A DNA stretch of 64,000 bases from Hymenobacter cyanobacteriorum (GCF_022631375.1 NZ_JALBGC010000001.1:1116001-1180000), one strand, 5' to 3'; shown: positions 43,990 through 53,030, numbered from the stretch's first letter. Notes: generated from the letters alone by a model not told the origin. Program-made: numbers and translations.

Positions 43990-45096
43990 ATGCCTGCCAG
44001 CTCCTCCATTCGTCTCAACAAATTCATCAGCGAAAGCGGCCTGTGCTCGCGCCGCGAGGCCGACCGCTACATTGCCGAAGGAGCCGTGACGCTGAACGGC
44101 AAGCCCGCCCAGATTGGCGACCAGGTGGGCCCGCGCGACCGCGTGAGCGTGAACGGCCACAAGCTGGAGCCGCGCCAAGTGGAGGACGCCGTGTACCTGG
44201 CCTTCAACAAACCGGTCGGCATCACGAGCACGAGCGAGCCCGGCGTGCGCGGCAACATTGTGGACTACGTGAACCACGCCGCCCGCGTGTTCCCCATCGG
44301 CCGGCTGGATAAGGATTCGTCGGGCCTGATTTTCCTGACCAGCGACGGCGACATCGTGAACAAGATTCTGCGGGCCGGCAACCAGCACGAAAAGGAGTAC
44401 GTGGTGACCGTCGACCGCATCCTTACCGACCGCATGCTAGACGAAATGGCCGCCGGCATCCCCATGCTGGGCACCGTCACGAAAAAGTGCGTCATTCAGA
44501 AGGAAACGCCCTACATCTTCCGCATCACGCTGGTGCAGGGCCTTAACCGCCAGATTCGGCGCATGGTGGAGCACTTCGGCTACGAAGTCCTCAAGCTCGA
44601 ACGCGTCCGCATCATGAACGTGAGCCTCAAAGGCCTGCCCGTGGGCGACTGGCGCGAACTCACGCCCGACGAGCTGGCCGGCATCATGAAAATGGTGGCC
44701 AAATCGAGCGGCACCGAAGAAGCTTCGGGTGGCCGCCGCAGCAGCAAGGCCCCGGCCGGCAAGCCGCGCCCGCGCAAGCCCGGCCCGCCCACCATGTTCA
44801 ACCCCTCGGGCACCGGCTGGTGGGGTCCGCGCCCCGAGAAAGACGCAGCCGGCGGTAAAGCCACGCCCGGCAGCAAGCGCCCGGCCAAAGCCGGCCCGGG
44901 GACCGGCCCGAGCCGTGCTGGCAGCCTCGGTACGCGGCCCAAAGGCCCCGGCGCGGGCGGAACTTCCCGGCCCAAAAGCGCGGGTACGGGTGGTTCGGCG
45001 CGGCCGAAGAGTGCCGGCGGTTCGGCGCGCCCCAAAAGCGGTGGCACTGGCAGCCGGCCTGCCGGGCGCGGCAAAGGCCCGGCTCCGCGTCGCTAG
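43990..45096 (+). CDS. rluF: 23S rRNA pseudouridine synthase RluF-like with basic low-complexity tail
   Basis: The 368-residue protein starts [20 protein letters not shown]. An S4 domain (about 8-70, [18 protein letters not shown]) is followed by the RsuA/RluB-type catalytic domain with Asp107 in [14 protein letters not shown], and [25 protein letters not shown]. It converts uridine 2604 (or a nearby uridine) in 23S rRNA to pseudouridine. The last about 120 residues are a disordered tail of Pro, Gly, Ala, Lys, Ser and Arg with repeated [13 protein letters not shown] units, which is longer than in the enterobacterial enzyme and could bind RNA. An ATG 50 codons upstream lies within the repeat and was rejected. 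Confidence 0.88.
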   Translation: MPASSSIRLNKFISESGLCSRREADRYIAEGAVTLNGKPAQIGDQVGPRDRVSVNGHKLEPRQVEDAVYLAFNKPVGITSTSEPGVRGNIVDYVNHAARVFPIGRLDKDSSGLIFLTSDGDIVNKILRAGNQHEKEYVVTVDRILTDRMLDEMAAGIPMLGTVTKKCVIQKETPYIFRITLVQGLNRQIRRMVEHFGYEVLKLERVRIMNVSLKGLPVGDWRELTPDELAGIMKMVAKSSGTEEASGGRRSSKAPAGKPRPRKPGPPTMFNPSGTGWWGPRPEKDAAGGKATPGSKRPAKAGPGTGPSRAGSLGTRPKGPGAGGTSRPKSAGTGGSARPKSAGGSARPKSGGTGSRPAGRGKGPAPRR

Positions 45097-45130
45097 GCGG
45101 GCTTTCGCTGAGCGGCTATGCCTTCGGCAA

Positions 45131-46414
45131 CTATTGCTTCTTAAGCCCCGCCAGCGCCGTCTGCAACACCGGGTCGGCGCTGGGCGGAGACGTTTTGCTG
45201 GTTTGCATCAGGTCGACGTACACTTTTGGCCGGTACGCCTCGCGCGGCTGGCCATTGACGTGGTATAGCCGCTCGACGGGGAAGTTGAAGCCGATGCCGG
45301 AATGCGGTAATTTGTAGGAATAGATGGCCCCGCGCAGTTGCGCCATTTCGGTGCCCACCACGGCGGCCCGGCCCAGCGCGTCGAACCCAATAGCCAGGCC
45401 CTCGCCCATGCTGCCGGTCCAGCGGCCTACCAGCACCGCCAACGGCTTCACGTAGCGTGGGCCGCGCGGGGCTACTAGTTCCAGCCAGCGGCGGGGCACG
45501 CCGGTCTGGGCTTCCTCACCGGGCAGCTCGTGGCGCTGGTACGGGGCTTCGCGCTCGATGAAACGGCCTATGATGGCGCGGGCCACGGTGCTGTTGCCGC
45601 CACTGGGCGTTTCGCGCAGGTCGAGCACCAGGCTCTGGGTGTTTTGCACGCTCGTCAGGGCGCTGTCGAATTGGGCAATCAGGCGATTATCGCCGAGGCT
45701 GTTGTTGATTTTCAGGTAGCCGATGCGGCCGGCAGCGTCCAGCCGGCGCACTTCGAGCCGGGTTGCGTAGCGGTTGGTTTCGAGCAGCAAGGTAGGCGCA
45801 TCGGGCTGGGTACTGAACGGGCGGCCACCCGTCTGCCCGGTCCACACCCGTGGGGTGCGGTGGTCGCCGGCCAGCAGCACACCCAAGGCAAAATCGCGGG
45901 CTGCCGGGTCGGGTGCGCGCAGGGCTTAGGGCAGAAATGGCCGAATGGCTTCGGATACGGGCACACCGTTCACGGTTTCGATGACGGCCCCGGGACGCAG
46001 GCCCGCGCGCTCGGCCCCGTAGCCGGCGCGCACCTGCTGCACCACGGCGCGTCCCTGCACGAACGTGGCCCACACGTCGGTACCCGTGGGCACGAGGCGG
46101 CGCGAATCGGGCCGGTTGGTGCCCAGACTGGCGTGGTTGTCGTAGAGCTCGGCCAGCGCATTTCCGAGCAGACGGACGAAGGCCCGACGACTGTTTACGG
46201 TATCGGCCTGGGCGCGGTAGATGGTGCGGACGCGCGGCCAGTCGGTTTGCTTCTGGTTGAAATAGCCGTAGCTATCCCGGATGGTTTCCCAGAAAAAGTC
46301 GAAGTCTTCCAGATACTGCTGGTGCGTGAGCGGCGGTTTTACGGCCGCCAGCACGGGAGCCGATAGCACCAGAATCAGAACCCATTGCACATACCGGGAA
46401 TGCCACTTTTGCAT
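45131..46414 (-). pseudogene. S41-family peptidase interrupted by an in-frame stop codon
   Basis: One continuous frame of 428 codons runs from ATG 46414 to 45131, with a single TAA at 45928-45926. The upstream part (162 aa) has a signal peptide, a tail-specific-protease N-terminal helical domain and a PDZ-like segment (GLRPGAVIETVNGVPVSEAI). Directly after the TAA the frame continues ALRAPDPAARDFALGVLLAG, then the S41 core with SLVLDLRETPSGGNST and the TGSMGEGLAIGF serine loop. Both halves fit a single C-terminal-processing-type peptidase, so the TAA is a nonsense mutation or a sequencing error. If real, the enzyme is lost; re-initiation at ATG 45886 would give a product without signal. Confidence 0.88.
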
Positions 46415-46493
46415 GGCGTAAAGAAATGGGAATCGGGCGCATATTGCGCAGCATTCCGGAATTTAAGCCGGCTGTTTTGCCGTTAGCTTCTGA

Positions 46494-47330
46494 ATGAATT
46501 ACCTACTCCTGCTGCTTTTGCCGTGGCTGACCGGGGCCTTTTGGTCCCCGCCCGCGCTGCCGCCCCTGCAAATTGCCGAGCAGTTTGTAGCCCCCATCGG
46601 CTGGCCCGAAATGAAGGATTACCTCTGTTGCGAAGTGGCCGGCCAGGCCAAAAAGCAGACCCTGGGCCAGCAGATTCCGGTGCGCCAGGGCCGCCGCTGC
46701 GAGCTGATTCAGCAGGATTCGGCCACGGCGGTAGTGGCCGTGGAGCTGCGCGACTCGGCCAGCCGGCGCGACTTCTACCTGCACTTCCGGCACGACAGCA
46801 CGGGCTGGAAGCTGGGCGCCATCCGCTCGCTGGCCATGACGCACCTCGGGCCGCCCATGGTGGCGCTGCTCACCGGCCTGCCCAAGGCCGAAATTGCCGA
46901 CTACGACCGCAAGCACCCCGACGCCAGCCACGCTTTCACGGTGGGCAACCTGCGCCTCTGGACCAGCGCCGACGCCGACATTGCCGCGCACTTCCAGCGC
47001 CACCGTCCCGATTTCCAGAAGCTGCTGCGCCGGGTGCAGGCCGGCAAATTCTTCGCCGCTGCGCTCGGCCCCAATGAGCCCGCCGCCGAGCAGGCCGCCA
47101 ACGCCGACCCAGCCGTGCACGCGCTGCTGCGGCGGCTGTTTTTGGGCCGCGTCACGCGCCGGGCCACGGCCTGCGGCAGCTGCCTGGCCTTCGTGATTGG
47201 CGGCAAAACCAACAGTTCGGTGGGCCTGCTCTATCAGCCCGAAGCGGCCAGCCTGCCGGCTATGTCGCCCAACGGGCTCATCGTGCTGCGGCCGTTGGGC
47301 GAGGGCTGGTATCTGTATAAAACTTCGTAG
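46494..47330 (+). CDS. Hypothetical secreted protein
   Basis: The 278-residue protein has a signal peptide (MNYLLLLLLPWLTGAFW). The mature part has two closely spaced Cys (DYLCCEVAGQ) and later CGSC (RATACGSCLAFVIGG), a beta-rich first half (AVVAVELRDSASRRDFYLHFRHDSTGWKLGAIRSLA) and a C-terminal PNGLIVLRPLGEGWYLYKTS. I do not recognise a family. It diverges from the broken S41 gene. Confidence 0.7.
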   Translation: MNYLLLLLLPWLTGAFWSPPALPPLQIAEQFVAPIGWPEMKDYLCCEVAGQAKKQTLGQQIPVRQGRRCELIQQDSATAVVAVELRDSASRRDFYLHFRHDSTGWKLGAIRSLAMTHLGPPMVALLTGLPKAEIADYDRKHPDASHAFTVGNLRLWTSADADIAAHFQRHRPDFQKLLRRVQAGKFFAAALGPNEPAAEQAANADPAVHALLRRLFLGRVTRRATACGSCLAFVIGGKTNSSVGLLYQPEAASLPAMSPNGLIVLRPLGEGWYLYKTS

Positions 47331-47353
47331 CGCATATTAACTATCTATACTGG

Positions 47354-47431
47354 ATGTAGAGACGCGACACTTCGCGTCTCGGCGTCGAACGATTTCCACG
47401 CGAGGAGACGCGAAGTGTCGCGTCTCTACAT
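47354..47431. repeat. Inverted repeat, family C, perfect 27-bp arms
   Basis: Arms 47354-47380 and 47405-47431 are perfect complements sharing GTAGAGACGCGACACTTCGC with the copy at 41912; loop 24 bp. It lies between the secreted-protein gene and rlmF and ends 29 bp before the rlmF start. Confidence 0.97.
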
Positions 47432-47460
47432 TTCGCAAACCAACCTGCAAACGGTTCTGA

Positions 47461-48450
47461 ATGAAAAAACCTGCCTCCCTGCCCGCCGCTTCCGTCGCGC
47501 CGGCCGAAAAAGACCAGCTGCACCCGCGCAACCCGCACCGCGCGCCCTACGACTTCCCGCTGCTGAGCAAGGAAAGCCCGGCGCTGGCCCCTTTTGTGCG
47601 GCCCAACCCCTACGGCAGCCTCTCGATTGATTTCGCCGACCCGGCCGCCGTGAAAGCCCTGAACCGCGCGCTGCTGAAGCATTTCTACGGAATCGAGCAC
47701 TGGGATATTCCGAAGGGCTACCTGTGCCCGCCCATCCCCGGCCGGGCCGACTACGTGCACTACCTGGCCGATTTGCTGGCCGAAAGCAACGGCGGCGTGC
47801 TCCCGCCCGGCGAAGAAATCACGGTGCTCGACGTGGGCGTGGGCGCCAATTGCATCTACCCCATCATCGGCCGGCGCGCCTACGGCTGGCACTTCGTGGG
47901 CTCCGATGTGGACGGCACGGCCGTACGCGCCGCCCAGCAGATTGAAGCTGCCAACCCCGGCCTGGCCGGCGCCATCGAAGCTCGCCTACAACCGGCCCGC
48001 ACCCGCATTTTTGATGGCCTGATTCAGAGCGGCGAAGTGTTCGACCTCACGATGTGCAACCCGCCATTCCACGCTTCGGCGGCGGCCGCGGCGGCCGGCT
48101 CGCAGCGCAAAACAAGCAGCCTGGGCACCGGGCGCGGCGCGCGGCCAGTCCTTAATTTCGGCGGCCAGAACAACGAGCTGTGGTGCGAGGGCGGCGAGGC
48201 CGGCTTCATCCGGCGCATGGTGCAGGAAAGCGGCCGGCGGCCCCGCACCGCCTACTGGTTCACGTCGCTGGTGTCGAAAAAAGAAACGCTGCCCGGCGTA
48301 TACCGCGCCCTGCAAACGGCGGGGGCCACCGAAGTAAAAACCATCGAAATGGCCCAGGGCCAGAAGAAAAGCCGCCTCGTGGCCTGGACATTCCTCACGC
48401 CCGCGCAGCGCGAAGCCTGGCGCAAAACCCGCTGGTCCACAGCCCAATAG
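47461..48450 (+). CDS. rlmF: 23S rRNA (adenine-1618-N6)-methyltransferase
   Basis: The 329-residue protein has the RlmF N-terminal signature LHPRNPHRAPYDFPLL and IPGRADYVHYLADLL, then an SAM-binding motif (ITVLDVGVGANCIYPIIG) and the N6-adenine methyltransferase motif NPPF (200-203) in MCNPPFHAS. GTGRGARPVLNFGGQNNELWCEGGE is the family hallmark. It methylates A1618 in 23S rRNA. It seems monocistronic between two inverted repeats. Confidence 0.95.
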   Translation: MKKPASLPAASVAPAEKDQLHPRNPHRAPYDFPLLSKESPALAPFVRPNPYGSLSIDFADPAAVKALNRALLKHFYGIEHWDIPKGYLCPPIPGRADYVHYLADLLAESNGGVLPPGEEITVLDVGVGANCIYPIIGRRAYGWHFVGSDVDGTAVRAAQQIEAANPGLAGAIEARLQPARTRIFDGLIQSGEVFDLTMCNPPFHASAAAAAAGSQRKTSSLGTGRGARPVLNFGGQNNELWCEGGEAGFIRRMVQESGRRPRTAYWFTSLVSKKETLPGVYRALQTAGATEVKTIEMAQGQKKSRLVAWTFLTPAQREAWRKTRWSTAQ

Positions 48451-48454
48451 GCAG

Positions 48455-48537
48455 TTTGTCATTCCGACGTAGGCGGAATCTGGGTAAAACCGATTGTCGG
48501 ACTTCCCTTCCGATTCCGCCTGCGTCGGAATGACAAA
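48455..48537. repeat. Inverted repeat, family E
   Basis: Arms 48455-48480 and 48512-48537 (26 bp, one mismatch) carry GTCATTCCGACGTAGGCGGA. Sequence is not related to families A-D. It starts 4 bp after the rlmF stop codon. Confidence 0.95.
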
Positions 48538-48594
48538 TTTCAGTCTATTCAACGAGCCTTGGGGCCAACCTGACGGGCGGCCTGATATATTGCG

Positions 48595-48602
48595 TATCTT
48601 CG
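48595..48602 (+). promoter_or_regulatory. Possible -7 box (TATCTTCG) for the cold-shock gene
   Basis: TATCTTCG differs from TAnnTTTG at one position and lies 76 bp before the start codon, giving a 5' leader of about 70 nt. Cold-shock genes often carry such leaders; no structure was confirmed. Confidence 0.35.
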
Positions 48603-48677
48603 TAGCAATCCACTCCGTTGGCGGGGCTGTGTTTGCCACCAGAACCGCCAGCCACAACGATTTAGCAACAACAAACT

Positions 48678-49181
48678 ATGGGTAGGTCTCAAGAGACATT
48701 TGGTAAGAAAGACAACGAGAAGAAGCGCGCGAAAAAGAAAACCGAGAAGGAAGAGCGCAAAGCCGAGCGCCAGGCCAACGCCAAATCCGGCGCGGCCTTA
48801 GAGGAAATGTTTGCCTACGTTGACGAAAACGGCAACATCACCTCTACCCCGCCCGACCCCACCAAGAAGCGCGTCATTAAGGACGAGGACATCCGCATCA
48901 GCGTGGCCAAGCAGGAAGACCGCGAGCCCGAAGACACGCAGCGCACCGGCAGCGTCACGTTCTTCAACTCGTCGAAAGGCTACGGCTTCATCCGCGACTC
49001 GCAGACGCAGGAAAGCATTTTTGTGCACGCCAACGCCTTGGGCGGCCTCACCATCAACGAGAACGACAAGGTGACGTTTGAAGTCGAGATGGGCCCCAAA
49101 GGTCCCAACGCCGTGCGCGTGCGCATGGGCGGCGCTACGCCGCCCCCAGCCGCTGCGCCCGCTGCTCCGGCCGCCGAGTAA
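48678..49181 (+). CDS. Cold-shock-domain protein with charged N-terminal extension
   Basis: The 167-residue protein begins MGRSQETFGKKDNEKKRAKKKTEKEERKAERQ, a long Lys/Glu-rich coil. The cold-shock domain occupies about residues 90-155 with RNP1-like GSVTFFNSSKGYGFIRD and RNP2-like SIFVHANAL. An Ala/Pro tail ends the protein. This is the common Bacteroidetes CspA-type arrangement, larger than enterobacterial CspA (70 aa). It should bind single-stranded RNA. A strong terminator follows. Confidence 0.92.
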   Translation: MGRSQETFGKKDNEKKRAKKKTEKEERKAERQANAKSGAALEEMFAYVDENGNITSTPPDPTKKRVIKDEDIRISVAKQEDREPEDTQRTGSVTFFNSSKGYGFIRDSQTQESIFVHANALGGLTINENDKVTFEVEMGPKGPNAVRVRMGGATPPPAAAPAAPAAE

Positions 49182-49200
49182 GCCCTCCCGGCCACCCACT

Positions 49201-49244
49201 AAAAAGCCCCGCCCCGCAGCTTCAGCAGCTGGGGCGGGGCTTTT
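49201..49244. terminator. Bidirectional terminator between cold-shock gene and micro-protein pair
   Basis: AAAAAGCCCCGCCCC (from 49201) pairs with GGGGCGGGGCTTTT (to 49244) around a short loop. It can end the plus-strand cold-shock transcript and the minus-strand micro-protein transcript. Confidence 0.92.
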
Positions 49245-49275
49245 CTGGTTTTACGCGGGGCTGCTTCGCCTGATG

Positions 49276-49548
49276 CTAGGCGTCGACTTCCATGGCCGCC
49301 AAGTTGCTTTCGGCGCCGGCAATGTCGGCAGTGGTGGTGGCGTCGGGGCGGGCGGGCAGGTCGGTGCCGCCGAGGCGCTTGGCCAGGTAGCCCACACCCA
49401 GGGCCAGAAGGGCGGCCCCGCCCAACACCTTCTGGGTGGTGCTGAGCTTGCGCTTGCGCAGGCCCTTTATGGACTTGGCGGCCCCGCCCAGCAGGGTGGC
49501 CTTCTTGCCGGCTTTGTTCTTTTTGGTCTTGTCCTTGGTCTTTTTCAT
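49276..49548 (-). CDS. Micro-protein with KLST-QKV-GG motif, copy 1
   Basis: The 90-residue protein starts with a strongly basic region (MKKTKDKTKKNKAGKK...), followed by one hydrophobic helix in KLSTTQKVLGGAALLALGVG and YLAKR, and an acidic Ala-rich C-terminus. The next gene upstream encodes a second protein with the same KLST-QKV-GG-AL pattern, so the two are paralogues. I do not recognise a family; the basic-TM-acidic plan suggests a small membrane protein with the N-terminus inside. Start chosen at the only in-frame ATG. Confidence 0.7.
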   Translation of the reverse strand: MKKTKDKTKKNKAGKKATLLGGAAKSIKGLRKRKLSTTQKVLGGAALLALGVGYLAKRLGGTDLPARPDATTTADIAGAESNLAAMEVDA

Positions 49549-49587
49549 GGGAGCATTGGAGTTGGATGATGCGTTGACAGGGCGGCC

Positions 49588-49899
49588 TTATTCTTCGGCG
49601 GCAAACCGGGGACGCTTGGGGTGCTTGCGTGGTGCGGCAGCCGGAGCTGCCGTTTCGGCGGCGATGGCGCGGGGCGCTTCGGCGCCGGGCGTGGCAGCCT
49701 CGTCGCCACTGTCGCGGGCGGCGAGGTAGGCCAGGCCAGCGGCGGCCAGCGCCAAGCCGCCCACCACTTTCTGGCCGGTGCTGAGCTTGCCGATTTCGCG
49801 GGTCACCTTCCGGAATTTCTTTACCGAAGCGTGGGCCAGGTCCAGGAGGTCTTCCGAGGCCGCGTCTTTTTTCGAGTGCTTTTTCTTGGCGGAGGGCAT
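49588..49899 (-). CDS. Micro-protein with KLST-QKV-GG motif, copy 2
   Basis: The 103-residue protein starts MPSAKKKHSKKDAASEDLLDLAH, then KKFRKVTREIGKLSTGQKVV and GGLALAAAGLAYLAARD, one hydrophobic helix, and a C-terminal Ala/Pro/Arg tail. It is a paralogue of the protein at 49276-49548, 39 bp downstream, and probably co-transcribed. I chose ATG 49899; earlier in-frame ATGs (49944 and 50058) add a hydrophobic but less typical leader. Function unknown. Confidence 0.65.
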   Translation of the reverse strand: MPSAKKKHSKKDAASEDLLDLAHASVKKFRKVTREIGKLSTGQKVVGGLALAAAGLAYLAARDSGDEAATPGAEAPRAIAAETAAPAAAPRKHPKRPRFAAEE

Positions 49900-50600
49900 G
49901 AGCGTGGAGCTGACGAGGGTTTCGAGCAGGAACTGGAGCGGGAAGGCCATGGCAAACGGGGCTTTGGCGGCCAAGGAGTTGAACCGGCGCGACTGCGCAA
50001 CACGGTATTCGCAAGGCGGGCTCCCAAGGTTGTCGAACGCAGCCAAAACCGGCACCATGTGGCCTGATTAAAAGGCCGAACGGTCGGCGCTAAGCGTCCT
50101 GAAATCGCCGCAAACCTTTGCGGAAAATTCCGGCACAATTTCAAGGCTGATTTTAACCCATCGAATACGCTTTTGGAAAGCCAAAAAATTTTGCCCGAAG
50201 CCGGATTGTTTTTTATCCGAACACCACTTGTTTTTTAAGTGGCCAGCGGGCCCAATTGCGAATAGCGCGGAGGTTAAAAGGCCGAATTAACGCTTCGGCA
50301 AGCCTCCTAAGATGCTAATGCCTAGCGTGTGTCGTAAGCGTGCAGCTCCTCTGAGAAACCGCTAACCGGCCCGTAAACCGCGCTTTACTTCCGGCGAAAA
50401 CGCCTCTAGCTTGCGGCAGAAATCAGCCCAAAACGACGGGGGTTTTGGCGGCATTCGCGCCGCTTTGCTCCGGCCTCGGGCGGGGTGGCAAAGCGGCCGC
50501 GCCGCACCCTGCCCCGCCTCTGATTTGGTTTCGGCCACCGCCTCGTGCGGCCCTTTGACTTCCGGCTTTTCTCTTCACCTTTTTCCCAATTCCCACTTCT
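49900..50600. other. 700-bp non-coding gap with an AT-rich core before the glucanase cluster
   Basis: No protein gene is convincing here. GC content falls sharply between about 50140 and 50290 compared with the rest of the window. Visible elements are a hairpin CCGCAAACCTTTGCGG (50106-50121), a hairpin CCACTTGTTTTTTAAGTGG (50224-50242) and a direct repeat TTAAAAGGCCGAA (50068-50080 and 50274-50286). It may hold the cluster promoter, a regulator binding region, or a small RNA. Confidence 0.6.
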
Positions 50601-52916
50601 ATGAAAAAACTTACGCTGCTTGCCTTTCTGGTCCTCTTAACTGGTGTGCTGCTGCCGCGGCACAGCCACGCCCAGGGGTCTATTCCGTTCACCATCAACA
50701 ACACGTCGCCGTTTGCCGACACCGATTTGTACGTGGCCATCGTGGGCATCGACCCCAGCAACAACCACGTCTGGATAAACGCGGCCAACGGCCAGGTGCT
50801 GCCCATGAGCAGCAGCTACAACACCGTCACCGGCCCCACCATCAACGGCAATACCGGGCCGGGGCAGAACTCGAAGTACGCGGCCTGCTTCACCAAGCTC
50901 AGCGCCATTCCGAACCGCACGTTTACGCTGCCCTACATTGCCGGCTGCCGGGTGTACATCTCGCGTGGGCAGCAGCTGTACTTCTACTTTTTTGGGGCCA
51001 ACGGCGCGCCTTCGGGCTACACCGCGCCCAACCCGCAGAGCCCGACGGACCCCAACACGGGCATCCTCTACGAAACCATTGAGCTGGCCAACAACAGCGG
51101 CGGCTTCTTCGGCAATACGACGCGCGTCGATGCCTTCGCCTATCCGATGGGCCTGGAGCTGTACGGCAACGGCTACTACAAGAAAACCGGCGAGCTGAAA
51201 ACGGCGTCTGAAATTGTGGCTGCCTACAAGGCCAACGTGCCCACCGAATTCCAGGGCACGGTGAATAATTCGACGGGCGTTATCAGCTTCCCGAGCAAAA
51301 CACCGGCTTTTTATGACGGCACCAACGGCACCACGGCCGGGCCCTACGGCAACTACTTTAAGTCGTACATCGATGCGATTTGGAACAAGTACAAGTCGGT
51401 GGATTTGATTTTTTACGCCGGCAACGCGGGCGTGTTCAAAGGCCGCGTCGATGCCAACGACCGGCTGACGGTGGTGGGCCAGTCGGGCGCCTTCACGGGC
51501 CGCACGGGCATTATTTCGCGCCGGCCGACTACGCAGGAGGCTTTTGAGGGCAAGGGCGTGCTGGCCACCGGCGTGAGCGACGTGACCGTCGACCTCGTGG
51601 TGCAGGCCCAGATGACGGCCGCCATCAACCGCCACATTGTGAACACGACGGCCGCCACCCCCGGCCAGCAGAACTGGTACGACGTGGCCAGCTTCTACGG
51701 CGCGGCTCCGATGAACTACTACGCCCGTTTCTGGCACCTGCCGGGCATTAGCGTGGATAATCTGTCGTACGGCTTCGCTTATGATGACGTGGCCGACCAG
51801 TCGGCAACGCTGCAAACGCCGCAACCAACCAAAGTGGTGGCCACGTTTGGCGGTTTTGCGGGGCAGGGTGCCACGGCGCAGGCAATACCCGGCAAGATTG
51901 AGGGCGAGAGCTTTAGCGCGCAGTCGGGCACCCAAACGGAAACCACCACCGACACCGGCGGCGGCCTGAACGTGGACTACTTTGAAACCAACGACTGGCT
52001 CGATTACTCGGTGAACGTGGCTACGGCCGGCTCCTACACCGTGGGCTTCCGGGTGGCCAGCGCCAACGGCGGCGCTACGCTGCAGCTGCGCAACAGCGGC
52101 GGCGGCGTGCTCGGCAGCGTGAACGTGGGCAACACCGGCGGCTGGCAGAACTGGCAGACCATCAACGCCACCGTGACGCTGCCCGCCGGTAAGCAAACGC
52201 TCCGCGTGTTCGCTTCGGCCTCGACGGGCTGCAACCTGAACTGGCTGAATTTCGCCAGCGCCACGGCCGCTTTCAGCCGGCAGCTGGAGGCCGAAGCCGC
52301 CAACGTCAACAACGGCATGACCGTCGAAACGTGTTCAGAAGGCGGCCAGGACATGGGCTACATCGACCCGGCCGACTACTTGGTCTGGAACGGCATCAAC
52401 TTTCCCACCACCGGCACCTACCTCATCGAGTACCGCGTAGCTAGCGGCGCCAGCGGCGGCACCATCTCCGCCGACCTCAACGCGGGCTCCATCCAGTTCG
52501 GCAACACCACCATTCCCGGCACCGGCGGCTGGCAGAACTGGACCACCGTTTCCAAGACCGTCACCATCAACGCCGGCACCTACAATTTCGGCATCTACGC
52601 CCAGACCGGCGGCTACAACCTCAATTGGGTCCGCATCACCAAACAGGGCGCCAACCGCGCTTTGGCCACCACCGGCGCGGCCGAAACGGCCCTGGCCCTC
52701 TACCCCAACCCGGTGCGCGACCGCCTGACGCTGGACGCCGGGCCCGAGTTTGCCGGCAGCCAGCTCAGCATTCTCAGCATCGACGGCCGCACGGTGTGGC
52801 GCGGCACCTACCGCGGCGAAACCGTGGACGTGTCGGCCCTGCGCCCCGGCCTCTACACGCTGCTGGCCCAAACGACCGATGGCCGCAAGGTGCTGAGCCG
52901 CTTTAGCAAGGAGTAA
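50601..52916 (+). CDS. GH64 beta-1,3-glucanase with two CBM6 domains and T9SS sorting domain
   Basis: The 771-residue protein has a signal peptide (MKKLTLLAFLVLLTGVLL...HAQ), a GH64/thaumatin-like catalytic domain (about 27-425; PFTINNTSPFADTDLYVAIVG, GRVDANDRLTVVGQSGAF, NRHIVNTT), CBM6 number 1 (about 429-553), CBM6 number 2 (about 560-687) and a T9SS tail (about 698-771, LYPNPVRDRLTLDA). GH64 enzymes release pentasaccharides from laminarin-type beta-1,3-glucan. The second CBM6 is nearly identical to that of the protease downstream. It heads a cluster with GH16 and a protease. Confidence 0.92.
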   Translation: MKKLTLLAFLVLLTGVLLPRHSHAQGSIPFTINNTSPFADTDLYVAIVGIDPSNNHVWINAANGQVLPMSSSYNTVTGPTINGNTGPGQNSKYAACFTKLSAIPNRTFTLPYIAGCRVYISRGQQLYFYFFGANGAPSGYTAPNPQSPTDPNTGILYETIELANNSGGFFGNTTRVDAFAYPMGLELYGNGYYKKTGELKTASEIVAAYKANVPTEFQGTVNNSTGVISFPSKTPAFYDGTNGTTAGPYGNYFKSYIDAIWNKYKSVDLIFYAGNAGVFKGRVDANDRLTVVGQSGAFTGRTGIISRRPTTQEAFEGKGVLATGVSDVTVDLVVQAQMTAAINRHIVNTTAATPGQQNWYDVASFYGAAPMNYYARFWHLPGISVDNLSYGFAYDDVADQSATLQTPQPTKVVATFGGFAGQGATAQAIPGKIEGESFSAQSGTQTETTTDTGGGLNVDYFETNDWLDYSVNVATAGSYTVGFRVASANGGATLQLRNSGGGVLGSVNVGNTGGWQNWQTINATVTLPAGKQTLRVFASASTGCNLNWLNFASATAAFSRQLEAEAANVNNGMTVETCSEGGQDMGYIDPADYLVWNGINFPTTGTYLIEYRVASGASGGTISADLNAGSIQFGNTTIPGTGGWQNWTTVSKTVTINAGTYNFGIYAQTGGYNLNWVRITKQGANRALATTGAAETALALYPNPVRDRLTLDAGPEFAGSQLSILSIDGRTVWRGTYRGETVDVSALRPGLYTLLAQTTDGRKVLSRFSKE

Positions 52917-52918
52917 CG

Positions 52919-53030
52919 TTCGCCTCACCCCCGGCCCCTCTCCCAAGGGAGAGGGGAGCCACGGCGGCCTGACCGTAAGATGTCGTCCGGCTCCCCTCTC
53001 CCTCGGGAGAGGGGCCGGGGGTGAGGCGAA
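52919..53030. repeat. Inverted repeat, family F (CTCACCCCCGGCCCCTCTCC type), 42-bp arms
   Basis: Arms 52919-52960 and 52989-53030 match over 42 bp with one mismatch. Each arm contains a smaller hairpin (CCCTCTCCCAAGGGAGAGGG), so the element can fold as a cruciform. It starts 3 bp after the GH64 stop and ends 48 bp before the GH16 start. Confidence 0.96.

Noticed and set aside
50423..50806. 127-codon minus-strand frame at the GH64 start
   Set aside because: Overlaps the signal peptide region of GH64 antisense and has no recognisable domain.
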